The notes under the pieces were generated by a model that saw only the letters and a program-made list of their open reading frames with translations, was not told where the DNA came from and ran no database searches. A stretch of DNA of 64,000 nt from NCBI RefSeq assembly GCF_900114055.1, contig NZ_FORR01000003.1:124001-188000 (forward strand), read 5' to 3'. The position numbers were made by a program, and so were the translations under genes. Shown here one piece after another: positions 1 through 8,444 of the stretch. How positions within the stretch are numbered: the first letter of the stretch is position 1; each line of letters begins with the position of its first letter. This DNA is from Thermoflavimicrobium dichotomicum (lineage in GTDB: Bacteria > Bacillota > Bacilli > Thermoactinomycetales > Thermoactinomycetaceae).

Positions 1-120
1 AAATAATAGGGAAGTACAGGCCAAAGTAAACTGGATCCACTCCACCTTTGTAAAAAAATGAACGAGTGCGCTACCGATAGTTGTGGTGATCAGTAGTGGA
101 TAAAACCACTTTTTTTTCAC
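1..120 (-). CDS. N-terminus of a membrane-anchored hypothetical protein (partial)
   Basis: An open frame reads leftward off the window edge from a GTG at 118-120. A good ribosome binding site (AAGGGGTG) lies 5-6 bases upstream of that GTG. The 40 visible residues begin with a lysine-rich stretch (MKKKWFYPLL) followed by a hydrophobic segment, which suggests a membrane protein or an uncleaved signal anchor. Too little is visible to assign a family. It is divergent from the NYN-domain gene at 356. Confidence 0.5.
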   Translation of the reverse strand, partial: MKKKWFYPLLITTTIGSALVHFFTKVEWIQFTLACTSLLF

Positions 121-355
121 TTTTGTCACCCCTTATGTTGTTGAATCTTTGTAAAATAATTAATAGAATCACCAGATGATTATAACATGATTGATTAATA
201 TTTTGCATTGCTGCAAAAAATAATGCATAAGAAAAGCAAGAAATATATTAAGTGTAAGTGGTTAATCTTACTGGTTATTTTAGTTGGAAAAAAGAAGGAA
301 AATACCAGATAAAAGAGAAATAGTCCAACATGGCCCGAATGAAAGGGGGGAGATC

Positions 356-1189
356 ATGGAGCAAGTCAAGGATACTGCAGTATTTATAGACTTGGAAAAT
401 GTATATTATGGGCTAAAAAAATATCATATGGATCCGGATCATCCAGATGATAAGCATAATTTGTTCTTGCGACTTCAGGAACATTATGGGAAAGATTCGA
501 TCCGTATGATGGAGGCATATGCCGATTTTGAGCAAATTGAGCTGTCCATGATGAGTTTGCAAAGAAAAAGGGTTCATGTGCATCAAGTATATGGAAATGG
601 CAGAAGAGGGGAAGAGAGAAAAAACGCAGCAGATATTCAACTATGTTTAGACGCCATGGAAGTTTTATACCAGATACCCGAGATTAATACATTTGTCATT
701 GTGAGCGCTGATCAGGATATGATTCCACTGCTTGATCGTTTATGGTCGAAGGGAAAGCGAGTCGAATTGTTCTGCCTGTATGATGAAAGTTTGTCCAAAT
801 CAGCTCAACTGCATGAGTTTTGTGATAAAACCCATAACTTATTTGAATTTCTTGGAATCGATAAGTTGCATAACCTTCAGTTTGATCACTTGGTGCATAA
901 TGCGGTAGTTCAGATTTATGAATGGTATCGTGATCCAAATAATGCGGGTAAGAGCTATGGAAGCACGTGGATCAAAAATGATTTCTTACGCAAGCTACAT
1001 ATCAGTGAAGTGGAGGCCAATCATCTATTTACCCGTTTAGTGAAAGGAAAATACTTAATCCCTTATGAGATTGAGATGGATGACAAGGTCTTCTATGGCT
1101 ATAAGGTGAATCTTGGTCATCCTCAAGTCCAGATGATGGTAAAAATCGCTGGATACAATATCAATAAATGTTCACTAGATGCTGGTTGA
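356..1189 (+). CDS. NYN-domain (LabA/DUF88-like) putative nuclease
   Basis: This 277-residue protein has an N-terminal NYN/PIN-like fold. Conserved acidic residues are seen in FIDLENV (about residue 10), in KNAADIQLCLD (about 90) and in VSADQD (about 115). NYN proteins of this type are metal-dependent RNases or nucleic-acid-binding proteins. The C-terminal third (about 180-277) is consistent with a winged-helix domain. The ATG at 356 is chosen over an upstream in-frame ATG at 284 because GAAAGGGGGGAGATC sits just before it and homologues start at the NYN domain. It is monocistronic. The cellular substrate is unknown. Confidence 0.8.
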   Translation: MEQVKDTAVFIDLENVYYGLKKYHMDPDHPDDKHNLFLRLQEHYGKDSIRMMEAYADFEQIELSMMSLQRKRVHVHQVYGNGRRGEERKNAADIQLCLDAMEVLYQIPEINTFVIVSADQDMIPLLDRLWSKGKRVELFCLYDESLSKSAQLHEFCDKTHNLFEFLGIDKLHNLQFDHLVHNAVVQIYEWYRDPNNAGKSYGSTWIKNDFLRKLHISEVEANHLFTRLVKGKYLIPYEIEMDDKVFYGYKVNLGHPQVQMMVKIAGYNINKCSLDAG

Positions 1190-1297
1190 TTCATGAAAAA
1201 AGACTTTTTATTATGAAAGTGCGAGCCGAAATGATGGTAACTCCTCAGACGAAGCACTTTCTTTCTTTTATATATAAGTTTATGAGGAGTGTCCTAT

Positions 1298-1564
1298 GTG
1301 TCTGTTTGGAAATATGAAAGAGATGTTGAAAACTTAAAGATTGAAATTGCTAGACTTGAGCGGATGATCTGTGAAAAACAAGATGAATTCCAACGCGCTA
1401 CGCGGAGAGGAGAAGAGGCAGACGCCCGTTTGTTGCGACGAGAACAGTTGAAATATGAAGAAAAGTTACGGGAGATTATTAGAGAGTTGATTCATACTGA
1501 GCGTAAGCTGGAAAAGGTGAAAAAAGAAGAGAAAGATCCTTTAGGGGATTTATCTTGGTGGTGA
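1298..1564 (+). CDS. small coiled-coil protein of unknown function
   Basis: This 88-residue, highly charged protein is predicted to be almost entirely alpha-helical, with heptad-like spacing (VENLKIEIARLERMI) and many Lys/Glu pairs. It has no signal peptide or membrane segment. GTG 1298 is preferred to the in-frame GTG at 1289 because GAGGAG (1284-1289) is 8 bases from 1298 but overlaps 1289. No family is recognised. It lies between the NYN gene and the Asp23 gene. Confidence 0.6.
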   Translation: MSVWKYERDVENLKIEIARLERMICEKQDEFQRATRRGEEADARLLRREQLKYEEKLREIIRELIHTERKLEKVKKEEKDPLGDLSWW

Positions 1565-1793
1565 ATGGTTTATTTAAATACGTTGAGAAGGAAACAAATT
1601 GGTAAATGTAGAATTTTACAATGAGATCTTTTGATTTTTGCCAACAGCAATCCGCTTTGTGTTATTCTATAAAGTACACGAATGGACTGACAACGCAATA
1701 AAGATAGAGATAGATCGATATGGTTGGAGATGGTCGGCGACAAACGGCGTATTTGCTTGTTGAACAAAAAGTTTTTTGGGTAGCGAGCATGTT

Positions 1794-1858
1794 AAAGGAG
1801 GTGGATTCCTGCTACGGATCAATCTGTCAATAACAGACGGAAGTAGCAGGAAAATCAT
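1794..1858 (+). promoter_or_regulatory. Shine-Dalgarno separated from its start codon by a hairpin
   Basis: A near-perfect SD (AAAGGAGGTGG, 1794-1804) lies 55 bases before the ATG at 1859. Between them is a perfect 10-bp stem, TTCCTGCTAC (1806-1815) with GTAGCAGGAA (1843-1852), containing an inner 5-bp stem TCTGT/ACAGA with loop CAATA. If the hairpin forms, it is looped out and the SD-to-ATG distance becomes about 8 bases. Without it, the start has only a weak AGCAGG site. Confidence 0.65.
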
Positions 1859-2248
1859 ATGACAGAGTATACGGGTGGAACCATTCGGATTGCAGATGAT
1901 GTAGTAGCGATTATTGCAGGACTTGCAGCCACAAAAGTGAAAGGAATTGCTAGCATGTCAGGGGGTATTACCGAAGGTCTTGCCAAACGGGTAAGTGGTA
2001 AAAATATGACCTTGGGTGTAGATGTTGAAGTTGGGCAAGTTGAAGCAGCGATTGATTTACGGGTGATTGTTGAGTATGGTGTTCGTATTCATGATGTTTG
2101 CCGTACATTGCAGCAAGAAGTAAAAGAAGCCGTTGAAAATATGACAGGTCTTCGTGTGGTGGAAGTGAATGTCAAGGTTGAAGGAGTCGACCTGAAGGAT
2201 AAAATGGCCGTTTCCAAAAAAGAGGAGGAAGAACAGCGCGTAAGATAA
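1859..2248 (+). CDS. Asp23/Gls24 family envelope stress response protein
   Basis: This 129-residue protein has the DUF322/Asp23 fold, with the typical IRIADDVVAIIAGLAATKVKGI start and the RVIVEYGVRIHDVC and VVEVNVKVEGV segments. Members such as YloU/AmaP partners associate with the membrane or respond to cell-envelope stress. The C-terminus is a charged tail. Initiation appears to use the hairpin-bridged SD annotated separately. No Asp23 partner gene (amaP) is adjacent. Confidence 0.85.
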   Translation: MTEYTGGTIRIADDVVAIIAGLAATKVKGIASMSGGITEGLAKRVSGKNMTLGVDVEVGQVEAAIDLRVIVEYGVRIHDVCRTLQQEVKEAVENMTGLRVVEVNVKVEGVDLKDKMAVSKKEEEEQRVR

Positions 2249-2295
2249 ATAAAAGGGAGATGTCTAGCAAAGTAGATATCTCCCTCCTTTTTCTT

Positions 2296-2640
2296 TTATG
2301 CGGATAATGCTTTCTCCAGCTCAGCTAATTTTTCTTTGACTTGTGACTCCAGGGCTGGAGGAACTTCAACGGAGTCGTCGAGGCCATGTGGGAAGAAGTG
2401 GCGAACAAAGACAGGGGTACCCATTTCCAGAATTGCTTGAGGATGTTCGAGCGCTTTATCATTGACAACGGTACCACGCAGGCGTAAATAGTAGTCTACT
2501 CCATCTGCCGTATATTTCAGGTCATAAGTTGCTTTTTCATAATCCCAGGACCAACGAACAAACCCCAGTTGTTTCATAATAGTTTCAAGTTCTTTAAACT
2601 GTTTTTTAATGCCTTTGGTTTTTGCTTCATGAAAAATCAT
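2296..2640 (-). CDS. YugN-like family protein
   Basis: This 114-residue protein resembles B. subtilis YugN over its length (LETIMKQLGFVRWSWDYEKATYDLKY, cut here, then YYLRLRG and FFPHG). The function of the family is unknown. The ATG at 2638-2640 is chosen because AAGGAGG lies 8 bases upstream, whereas the longer open frame to 2667 has no binding site. It is convergent with the Asp23 gene. Confidence 0.75.
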   Translation of the reverse strand: MIFHEAKTKGIKKQFKELETIMKQLGFVRWSWDYEKATYDLKYTADGVDYYLRLRGTVVNDKALEHPQAILEMGTPVFVRHFFPHGLDDSVEVPPALESQVKEKLAELEKALSA

Positions 2641-2770
2641 AACAAGTGCCTCCTTTTTGTAGCACACCGCATAGAATCCTTATTAAATGATAGTATGAAC
2701 GAAGCCATAAAGCAATAACATGACAATGACAGATACGAATAGTTTGTGATAAATAAGGGAGAGGAGAAAA

Positions 2771-3943
2771 ATGAAAGAGCGTATCGATCAGCTGTTTCCG
2801 CAGATGGTGGATTGGAGAAGAATGTTTCATCAATATCCTGAATTATCTTATCAGGAAAAAAATACCTCCGAAAAGATTGCACAATTTTTACGAGAGCTGG
2901 GTCTGGAAGTACGGACAGGGATTGGTGGATATGGGGTGACTGGTTTACTGAAAGGAAAGGAAGCAGGTCCAGTTGTAGCTTTACGGGCAGATATGGATGC
3001 ATTGCCGATTCAGGATGAAAAAAACTGTAGCTATCGTTCTAAAGTTCCAGGTGTTATGCATGCATGTGGACATGATGCACATATGGCTATGCTGATGGGA
3101 ACAGCAATGCTTTTGAGTGAACAAAAAGAAAAACTGAAAGGAGACATTCTATTTATTTTCCAACCAGCTGAAGAAAAGCCACCAGGTGGTGCAATTGCCA
3201 TGATCCAAGATGGGGTTCTCCATGGAGTGGATGTGATCTATGGCATTCACTTATGGACCCCATTGCCATTAGGTGTTGTCGGTGTTCGGGGCGGAGAGAT
3301 AATGGCGGCATCTGATGCATTTATGATTGAAATTATTGGCCGTGGTGGTCATGGTGGTATTCCTCATGAAGCCATTGATGCTGTTGCCATTGCTTCTCAT
3401 GTGGTTGTCAACTTACAGACCATAGTCAGCCGGCAAGTGGATCCTCTTAAGTCTGGAGTTATTACAGTCGGTTCGATTCAAGGCGGGAACGCATTCAATG
3501 TCATTGCAGATACCTGTTGCATGCTGGGAACTGTTCGGACATTTGATCCAGTGATTCGCAAAATGCTGGTTGAACGGATCGAAGAGGTGGTAAAAGCAAC
3601 CTGCCAGATGTATGGAGCACAATATCGATTTGAGTATACATACGGCTATCCAGCAGTGATCAATGATGAGCAAGAAGCCCAACGGGTAGCAAATGTGGCG
3701 AGTCAAATCGTAGGTGAACAACAAGTATGGCATATACCTCCGATGATGCCAGGAGAAGATTTTGCTTACTATCTGGAGCGAATTCCAGGAGCTTTTTGTT
3801 TTGTAGGAGCAGGAAATCCAGAGAAACAGATAGTTGCGCCCCACCATCATCCATTGTTTGACATTGATGAAGAAGCGATGAAAGTGGGAATAGAGCTGTT
3901 TATCCGATTAGCCATGGATTATTTGAACAAAGGAACGGTTTAA
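2771..3943 (+). CDS. M20 family amidohydrolase (N-acyl amino acid / hippurate hydrolase type)
   Basis: This 390-residue zinc peptidase-family enzyme has ALRADMDALPI (about residue 75) and HACGHDAHMAML (about 100), with the Cys/His metal ligands of the amidohydrolase branch. It also has FQPAEEKPPGGA and the dimerisation domain with GRGGHGGIPH (about 195). Enzymes of this type hydrolyse N-acyl or N-acetyl amino acids in the cytosol. It has full family length and a GGGAGAGGAG binding site. The exact substrate cannot be fixed from sequence. Confidence 0.85.
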   Translation: MKERIDQLFPQMVDWRRMFHQYPELSYQEKNTSEKIAQFLRELGLEVRTGIGGYGVTGLLKGKEAGPVVALRADMDALPIQDEKNCSYRSKVPGVMHACGHDAHMAMLMGTAMLLSEQKEKLKGDILFIFQPAEEKPPGGAIAMIQDGVLHGVDVIYGIHLWTPLPLGVVGVRGGEIMAASDAFMIEIIGRGGHGGIPHEAIDAVAIASHVVVNLQTIVSRQVDPLKSGVITVGSIQGGNAFNVIADTCCMLGTVRTFDPVIRKMLVERIEEVVKATCQMYGAQYRFEYTYGYPAVINDEQEAQRVANVASQIVGEQQVWHIPPMMPGEDFAYYLERIPGAFCFVGAGNPEKQIVAPHHHPLFDIDEEAMKVGIELFIRLAMDYLNKGTV

Positions 3944-4032
3944 GATTTTTGTAGGGAACTCAAACTTCCAAATGGATATGCATGCTTTTTTATTTGGTGG
4001 AAAAGCTAATAGAAGTAAAGGGGGGTATTGTT

Positions 4033-4479
4033 ATGAACAAAGTAAGAGATATCATGTCAACCAATGTGATTTTTGTGTCTCCTGATGACAATCTATATGA
4101 AGTTGCCTGTCTTATGCGTGATAACAATGTAGGATCGATTCCCGTACTCGAGAATAATCAATTAAAAGGAATGATTACGGATCGAGACATTGTCATTCGG
4201 GGAGTTGCTGAAAGAAAGCCGAATTCCAGTGCTGTAAAAGACATTATGTCTAGCCGCCTGGTTTATGGTCGACCAGATATGTCGATTGATGAAGCAGCAA
4301 ACATAATGGCTGAAGCCCAGGTTCGGCGCTTGCCTGTCGTTGAAAATAATCAATTGGTTGGAATTGTTTCGATTGGAGACATGGCTGTGCGTGAGCCGTT
4401 TGCTGATGAAGCCGGTCGAGCGATGCAAGAGATCACAGAAACACATAATCCTCGTGTATCCAGCGATTTGCAACACTGA
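4033..4479 (+). CDS. tandem CBS-domain protein
   Basis: This 148-residue protein consists of two CBS domains (about residues 5-60 and 70-125). Each has the MITDRDIVIRG or LVGIVSIGDMAVRE beta-alpha signature and a preceding V..IM motif. CBS pairs bind adenine nucleotides and usually act as energy sensors, but no catalytic domain is attached. ATG 4033 follows AAAGGGGGGTATTGTT and starts at MNKVRDIM as in homologues. The longer frame from 3982 lacks a good site. Confidence 0.85.
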   Translation: MNKVRDIMSTNVIFVSPDDNLYEVACLMRDNNVGSIPVLENNQLKGMITDRDIVIRGVAERKPNSSAVKDIMSSRLVYGRPDMSIDEAANIMAEAQVRRLPVVENNQLVGIVSIGDMAVREPFADEAGRAMQEITETHNPRVSSDLQH

Positions 4480-4488
4480 AACAGAAAC

Positions 4489-4516
4489 AGCTGTTAGCAC
4501 TTGTGGGCTAACAGCT
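4489..4516. terminator. bidirectional terminator
   Basis: A perfect 10-bp stem, AGCTGTTAGC with GCTAACAGCT, has an 8-base loop and lies between convergent genes. The T-tract is weak on both strands. Confidence 0.6.
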
Positions 4517-4521
4517 TCCAT

Positions 4522-5388
4522 CTATACATAACGATGCAAGATCTGGTCGACAGACTGACCATATCCCTCGCCGAACAGATTGAGATGCACGAGAAGATAG
4601 TACAGCTGATAAAGTGGTTTACGATCCTGGTAATCTAAAGGCAAAGGTTGGATGTTTTGATAAGCTTGATAGAGACGCTCGGAAAAACCGCCATATAGTT
4701 CAGTAAACGCCAACTCGATTTCATGGTGAGCATAATAAACGGCAGGATCAATTAAATAAGGTTTACCATGTGGACCTACAAGCCAATTTCCACTCCACAA
4801 ATCACCATGAATCAGGGAGGGGGAGGGGTTTTTAGGAAGCCATTGGGATAAGTTGGCCATCAGCTTTTCCAGCTTTTTCAGTCGTTGACCTGTTATTCGC
4901 TTGCGCTGAATCCCGAGTTCTAACTGAACCTTGAGTCTTTTGTCGCGGTAAAAGGAAACCCAATTGGTGTCCCATCCATTGATTTGGGGGAGGGAACCCA
5001 GATAATTATCTTCATCCAGACCAAATGCTTTCTCTGTCGTTTGGTGCAGAAGAGCGAGCTGATGTCCTAGCCATACTTCGGTTTTTTCGCTTTTGTCTCC
5101 CTGGATCCATTCCATCAGAAGCATGGCAGCCTGTTCTTGTTCAAAGTAGAATTCACCAAAAATCTCAGGGACATTTACCGTTCTTGATTGTTGGAGTATA
5201 CGTAAGCCAGTCACTTCTTTCTTAAAAAAATCTGGAGAAACTTTTTCATTGGCTTTGATAAAATACTCTCTTTTTTCCGTTTGAACATAATAAGCCTGAT
5301 TAATACAACCACCATGAATCGTTTGCAGGTGAATAATGCTGGAAGTGTCACCTAATTGTTTTAATGATTGGGTGAGCAGATTTCGCAT
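4522..5388 (-). CDS. fructosamine kinase family protein
   Basis: This 288-residue protein has the aminoglycoside-phosphotransferase-like kinase fold of the FN3K family. The catalytic loop LIHGDLWSGNW (about 190), the metal-binding LIDPAVYY (about 210) and the family's AFTELYGGF are present. FN3K-related enzymes phosphorylate ketoamine adducts on glycated proteins so that they deglycate. It is convergent with the CBS gene and diverges from the cupin gene. Confidence 0.85.
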   Translation of the reverse strand: MRNLLTQSLKQLGDTSSIIHLQTIHGGCINQAYYVQTEKREYFIKANEKVSPDFFKKEVTGLRILQQSRTVNVPEIFGEFYFEQEQAAMLLMEWIQGDKSEKTEVWLGHQLALLHQTTEKAFGLDEDNYLGSLPQINGWDTNWVSFYRDKRLKVQLELGIQRKRITGQRLKKLEKLMANLSQWLPKNPSPSLIHGDLWSGNWLVGPHGKPYLIDPAVYYAHHEIELAFTELYGGFSERLYQAYQNIQPLPLDYQDRKPLYQLYYLLVHLNLFGEGYGQSVDQILHRYV

Positions 5389-5505
5389 AAAAATTCACTC
5401 CATTGCCTATTCTGGCAAATATCTTTTGTTCTTGTTCATAAACTACTTGAAACAAAATGGATTGTAAAGTACAATGTTGGCAAAAAAAGCAGGGGGCCTA
5501 TTTCT

Positions 5506-5826
5506 ATGAATAAACCCTATATTATTCGCTATAGTGAAAGCGATCGCATCCCGATGGGACAGGGTGTAAAGATAAGTTATCTGAGAAAATCTGCTGATGA
5601 GTATAGTATTTTGTTACAGATGGATGCTCATAGCCAATTTCCGGTTCATGAGCATGTTGGAGGCGAAGAGATTTTTGTCGTTGAAGGCGAGGTTCAAGTA
5701 GGGGAAGAAAAATTAAATCGGGGCGATTACTATTATTTGCCTCCAGGTTTTAATCGATCTGTATCAACAGATAAAGGGTGTACCCTTTTGATTAGTTCTG
5801 CTAAGGGAGTCCAATTGCAGACATAG
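5506..5826 (+). CDS. cupin-domain protein
   Basis: This 106-residue single-domain cupin has metal-ligand histidines and a glutamate in FPVHEHVGGEEIFVVEG, and the second cupin motif in YYYLPPGFNRS. It resembles ChrR-type anti-ECFsigma cupins and small dioxygenase-like cupins. No sigma factor is adjacent. ATG 5506 follows AGGGGGCC. The substrate is unknown. Confidence 0.75.
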   Translation: MNKPYIIRYSESDRIPMGQGVKISYLRKSADEYSILLQMDAHSQFPVHEHVGGEEIFVVEGEVQVGEEKLNRGDYYYLPPGFNRSVSTDKGCTLLISSAKGVQLQT

Positions 5827-5928
5827 GGAAGTACTTCAGCATTGATGGAAATTTTTGAATGGGTTTCATTCAGTTGAGAACGTTATGAACCAAGCAAGCA
5901 TAGGTTGATCCTGTTTTGAGGGAGTTGG

Positions 5929-6004
5929 CAAACGAAGGGGTTTCTTTTCCGGTTGAGGGTAATTTGCTCATTTTTAAGCGGGAGAAAAAACAGGAAAGGA
6001 ACTC
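5929..6004 (+). repeat. dispersed hairpin repeat, copy A
   Basis: This non-coding sequence downstream of the cupin gene is clearly related to the one at 50260-50341. Both have a TTTCTTTTCC-like arm, a loop with GTTGA...TTTGCTC.TTTT.AAGC, and a complementary GGAAAGGAA arm. In this copy the stem is about 9 bp with one wobble pair. The function is unknown. It could be an RNA element or a small mobile repeat. Confidence 0.5.
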
Positions 6005-6036
6005 AGATCCAAAATAGATCCTTTGTCAACAAGCTT

Positions 6037-6068
6037 AGCATGGGTCGATCCTATGCTTTTTTATTTTT
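6037..6068 (+). terminator. terminator upstream of the SPFH gene
   Basis: AGCATGGG (6037-6044) pairs with CCTATGCT (6050-6057) through one G-T wobble, and is followed by TTTTTTATTTTTTT. An upstream AGCATAGG (about 5897-5904) could pair perfectly with the same 3' arm. That is a possible alternative fold. Confidence 0.65.
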
Positions 6069-6094
6069 TTCTGAAACTTGATATGATTATATTC

Positions 6095-6108
6095 ATATGA
6101 TATCATAT
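6095..6108. promoter_or_regulatory. 14-bp palindrome in the SPFH promoter region
   Basis: ATATGATATCATAT is a perfect palindrome about 50 bases before the SPFH start codon. It is a candidate operator, possibly for the ribbon-helix-helix protein encoded by the same operon. That link is inferred only. Confidence 0.3.
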
Positions 6109-6158
6109 AGATAACATCAAGATATTGGTTTGATAAAAAGAAAGGGGTTTACTTTTAA

Positions 6159-7013
6159 ATGAGTCAAATCCAGGAACAAAATGCTTGGAAAACAAATGGT
6201 TTTTTGTTTTTGTTGATTGATTTGCTTCTTTTGGCTGGAAGTTTATATTCGTTTGCTGTTTCAAATATTCCTTTAGCTGTGATTGGTGTGATTCTTTTTA
6301 TCTTTGTCGGATTCGGTTTTTTGGTTGTGCAACCGAATCAAGGGTATGTCCTTACTTTTTTTGGAAAATATATAGGGAGTGTACGGGAGGACGGGTTTTA
6401 TTGGGTAAACCCTTTAGCAACCAAAAAGAAAATTTCTTTGCGTGTGCGCAATTTCAATAGTGAAAAGATTAAAGTGAATGATGCTGAGGGAAATCCAATT
6501 GAGATCGGTGCTGTGGTTGTATGGCGTGTGATTGATTCTGCCAAAGCAGTATTGGACATGGAAGATGTAGAGGAGTTTGTAGATATTCAAAGTGAAACAG
6601 CCATTCGCTCCATTGCCAGTCGTTATCCCTATGACAGTCACGATAAAGACATTGAATCTCTTCAAGGTAACCCAGATGAAGTTTCACATGCTATGCAATA
6701 TGAGTTGCAAGAGCGATTGAAAATTGCGGGAGTGGAGATTCTTGAGGCGCGGATTAGCCACTTGGCATATGCTCCGGAAATCGCCCAAGCGATGCTTCGA
6801 CGTCAACAAGCCCAAGCCATTATTGCTGCACGCCAAAAGATCGTAGAAGGTGCGATGGGAATGGTAACAACGGTACTGAAAGATTTGGAAGCACAGGGTG
6901 TTGTTGACTTGGATGAAGAGCGAAAAGCATCGATGGCGAACAATCTGTTAGTGGCCCTGGTATCAGATTCAGGTACTACACCTGTGATCAATACGGGTTC
7001 TCTATACACATGA
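6159..7013 (+). CDS. SPFH/Band-7 domain membrane protein
   Basis: This 284-residue protein has two N-terminal hydrophobic segments (about 12-35 and 37-60) followed by an SPFH domain. The domain begins at [18 protein letters not shown] and includes [17 protein letters not shown]. The C-terminal helical region contains [19 protein letters not shown], typical of prohibitin/stomatin-like proteins that organise membrane microdomains. Its stop overlaps the ATG of the ribbon-helix-helix gene (ATGA), so the two are translationally coupled. SPFH plus small RHH protein is a recurrent pairing in bacteria. Confidence 0.85.
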   Translation: MSQIQEQNAWKTNGFLFLLIDLLLLAGSLYSFAVSNIPLAVIGVILFIFVGFGFLVVQPNQGYVLTFFGKYIGSVREDGFYWVNPLATKKKISLRVRNFNSEKIKVNDAEGNPIEIGAVVVWRVIDSAKAVLDMEDVEEFVDIQSETAIRSIASRYPYDSHDKDIESLQGNPDEVSHAMQYELQERLKIAGVEILEARISHLAYAPEIAQAMLRRQQAQAIIAARQKIVEGAMGMVTTVLKDLEAQGVVDLDEERKASMANNLLVALVSDSGTTPVINTGSLYT

Positions 7014-7195
7014 GTAAAGGAAAAAAACGCTTTCTTTTACGTATAGATCCGGAGCTTTATGAAATACTTGAAAAATGGGCTGCTGATGAGTTTCGTAGCG
7101 TTAATGCACAAATTGAATATTTGTTGAAGGAAGCAGTTCGAAAAGCGGGAAGAGGAAAGAAGATCAGAACACAAGCCGATGAGGATCAAACATAA
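7010..7195 (+). CDS. Arc-type ribbon-helix-helix protein
   Basis: This 61-residue basic protein has an Arc/MetJ ribbon-helix-helix fold: a beta strand [13 protein letters not shown], then helices including [19 protein letters not shown]. It overlaps the SPFH gene by 4 bases. Such proteins often bind DNA as dimers, though in this SPFH context a structural or regulatory role is also possible. Confidence 0.75.
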   Translation: MSKGKKRFLLRIDPELYEILEKWAADEFRSVNAQIEYLLKEAVRKAGRGKKIRTQADEDQT

Positions 7196-7230
7196 AATCA
7201 ATTATTTGCGGATTCATAGAGTCTAAACTT

Positions 7231-7270
7231 TATCACCTCTTTATTCATATGTTGGAATAAAGAGGTGATA
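7231..7270 (+). promoter_or_regulatory. hairpin sequestering the ribosome binding site of the S8 protease
   Basis: A perfect 16-bp inverted repeat, TATCACCTCTTTATTC (7231-7246) with GAATAAAGAGGTGATA (7255-7270), has an 8-base loop. The 3' arm contains the SD (AGAGGTGAT) for the ATG at 7274, so the folded RNA hides it. It may act as an RNA thermometer or attenuator, or double as an end-of-operon structure. Confidence 0.65.
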
Positions 7271-7273
7271 TGA

Positions 7274-8374
7274 ATGATTCACAAAAATGAAACAGGGGTA
7301 TACACCCTGATGTATCAGTATTCGCCAAAGCCTGAACAAATTCAGGCGATGGGTGGGAAAATCTCTTTTGTCAGCCGGTTTATGCCAATCGTTACAGCGC
7401 GGATTCCTGATAAAAAATGTTTGTCTCAATTAAAAAAGGATCCAAACCTAGTCTATATATCTCGTGATCATATTTTATCACTTCCTTTTTACCGTGTAAA
7501 AAAGATTCTTTCTCCTACAGTGATGGGAGCCAATCTTAGGCGCATGTCAAAAAAAGTGGTGCCGTGGAATGTGTTGAGAGTATTGGGGAGAGGACGATTA
7601 AATACAGGGAAGGGAATTCGTGTAGGAGTCATTGATACAGGAATTGATTTAAATCATCCCAACTTGGCCAGAAACATTAAAGGTGGTGTGAATATCATTT
7701 CTCCTTCCAAATCACCACAGGATGACAATGGACATGGTACACACATTGCAGGAACGATCGGAGCACTACATCATCGTGTAGGAGTTATTGGCGTAGCCCC
7801 TCATGTGTCTTTGTATGCAATTAAAGTATTGGATTCGTCGGGAACGGGTTCATTAACAAATTTAATTAGGGGAATTGAATGGGGTATTGCCAATCGGATG
7901 CATGTATTAAATATCAGTATCAGTGGTGGGAGAAATATTATTCCGATATTAGAAAAAGTTGTAAAAGAAGCGACCGATCGGGGAATTATCATTGTTGCTG
8001 CTGCTGGAAATTCGGGATTATCCTCTGGACAGGGGGATACCGTTGAAATTCCAGCACGTATTCCTGATACCATTGCTGTTGCAGCGTTAAACAAGTTGAA
8101 TAAACGGGCTCCATTTTCCGCAACAGGTCAGATGGTGGATATTGCTGCTCCTGGAGTCGATATTTTAAGTACGTATCATAAAAAGCAATATGCTGTTTTA
8201 AATGGTACTTCAATGGCAACTGCACATGTATCTGGAGTGATGGCCATCTATCGTGCAGCCTATCCGCATAAATCGGTGGCTGAATTAAAAAGATTAATGG
8301 CACGAAAAGCCATTGACCTTCCACCCAAAGGTAAAGATCCTTTAACAGGTTATGGTTTGATTCAGGTAAATTAG
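7274..8374 (+). CDS. subtilisin-like S8 serine protease, no signal peptide
   Basis: This 366-residue subtilase has all catalytic elements: Asp in VIDTGIDLNHP, His in NGHGTHIAGT, oxyanion Asn in AAAGNSG, and Ser in NGTSMATAHVSG. The first ~110 residues look like an inhibitor-type pro-region (FVSRFMPIVTARIP) rather than a secretion signal, so the enzyme is probably intracellular or released by lysis. It is related to the protease at 36798. Initiation may be controlled by the hairpin just upstream. Confidence 0.88.
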   Translation: MIHKNETGVYTLMYQYSPKPEQIQAMGGKISFVSRFMPIVTARIPDKKCLSQLKKDPNLVYISRDHILSLPFYRVKKILSPTVMGANLRRMSKKVVPWNVLRVLGRGRLNTGKGIRVGVIDTGIDLNHPNLARNIKGGVNIISPSKSPQDDNGHGTHIAGTIGALHHRVGVIGVAPHVSLYAIKVLDSSGTGSLTNLIRGIEWGIANRMHVLNISISGGRNIIPILEKVVKEATDRGIIIVAAAGNSGLSSGQGDTVEIPARIPDTIAVAALNKLNKRAPFSATGQMVDIAAPGVDILSTYHKKQYAVLNGTSMATAHVSGVMAIYRAAYPHKSVAELKRLMARKAIDLPPKGKDPLTGYGLIQVN

Positions 8375-8399
8375 AATAACCATGATGATCATAACAACA

Positions 8400-8444
8400 A
8401 AAACAACCCTGGTTTTCCTTTTGCAGAAAAGTTAGGGTTGTTTT
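8400..8444. terminator. bidirectional terminator
   Basis: AAAACAACCCT (8400-8410) pairs with AGGGTTGTTTT (8434-8444). T-tracts are present on both strands between convergent genes. It overlaps the stop codon of the minus-strand gene. Confidence 0.75.

Noticed and set aside
3413-3850. 145-codon minus-strand frame
   Set aside because: It is antisense to the M20 amidohydrolase gene, whose family motifs are clear.
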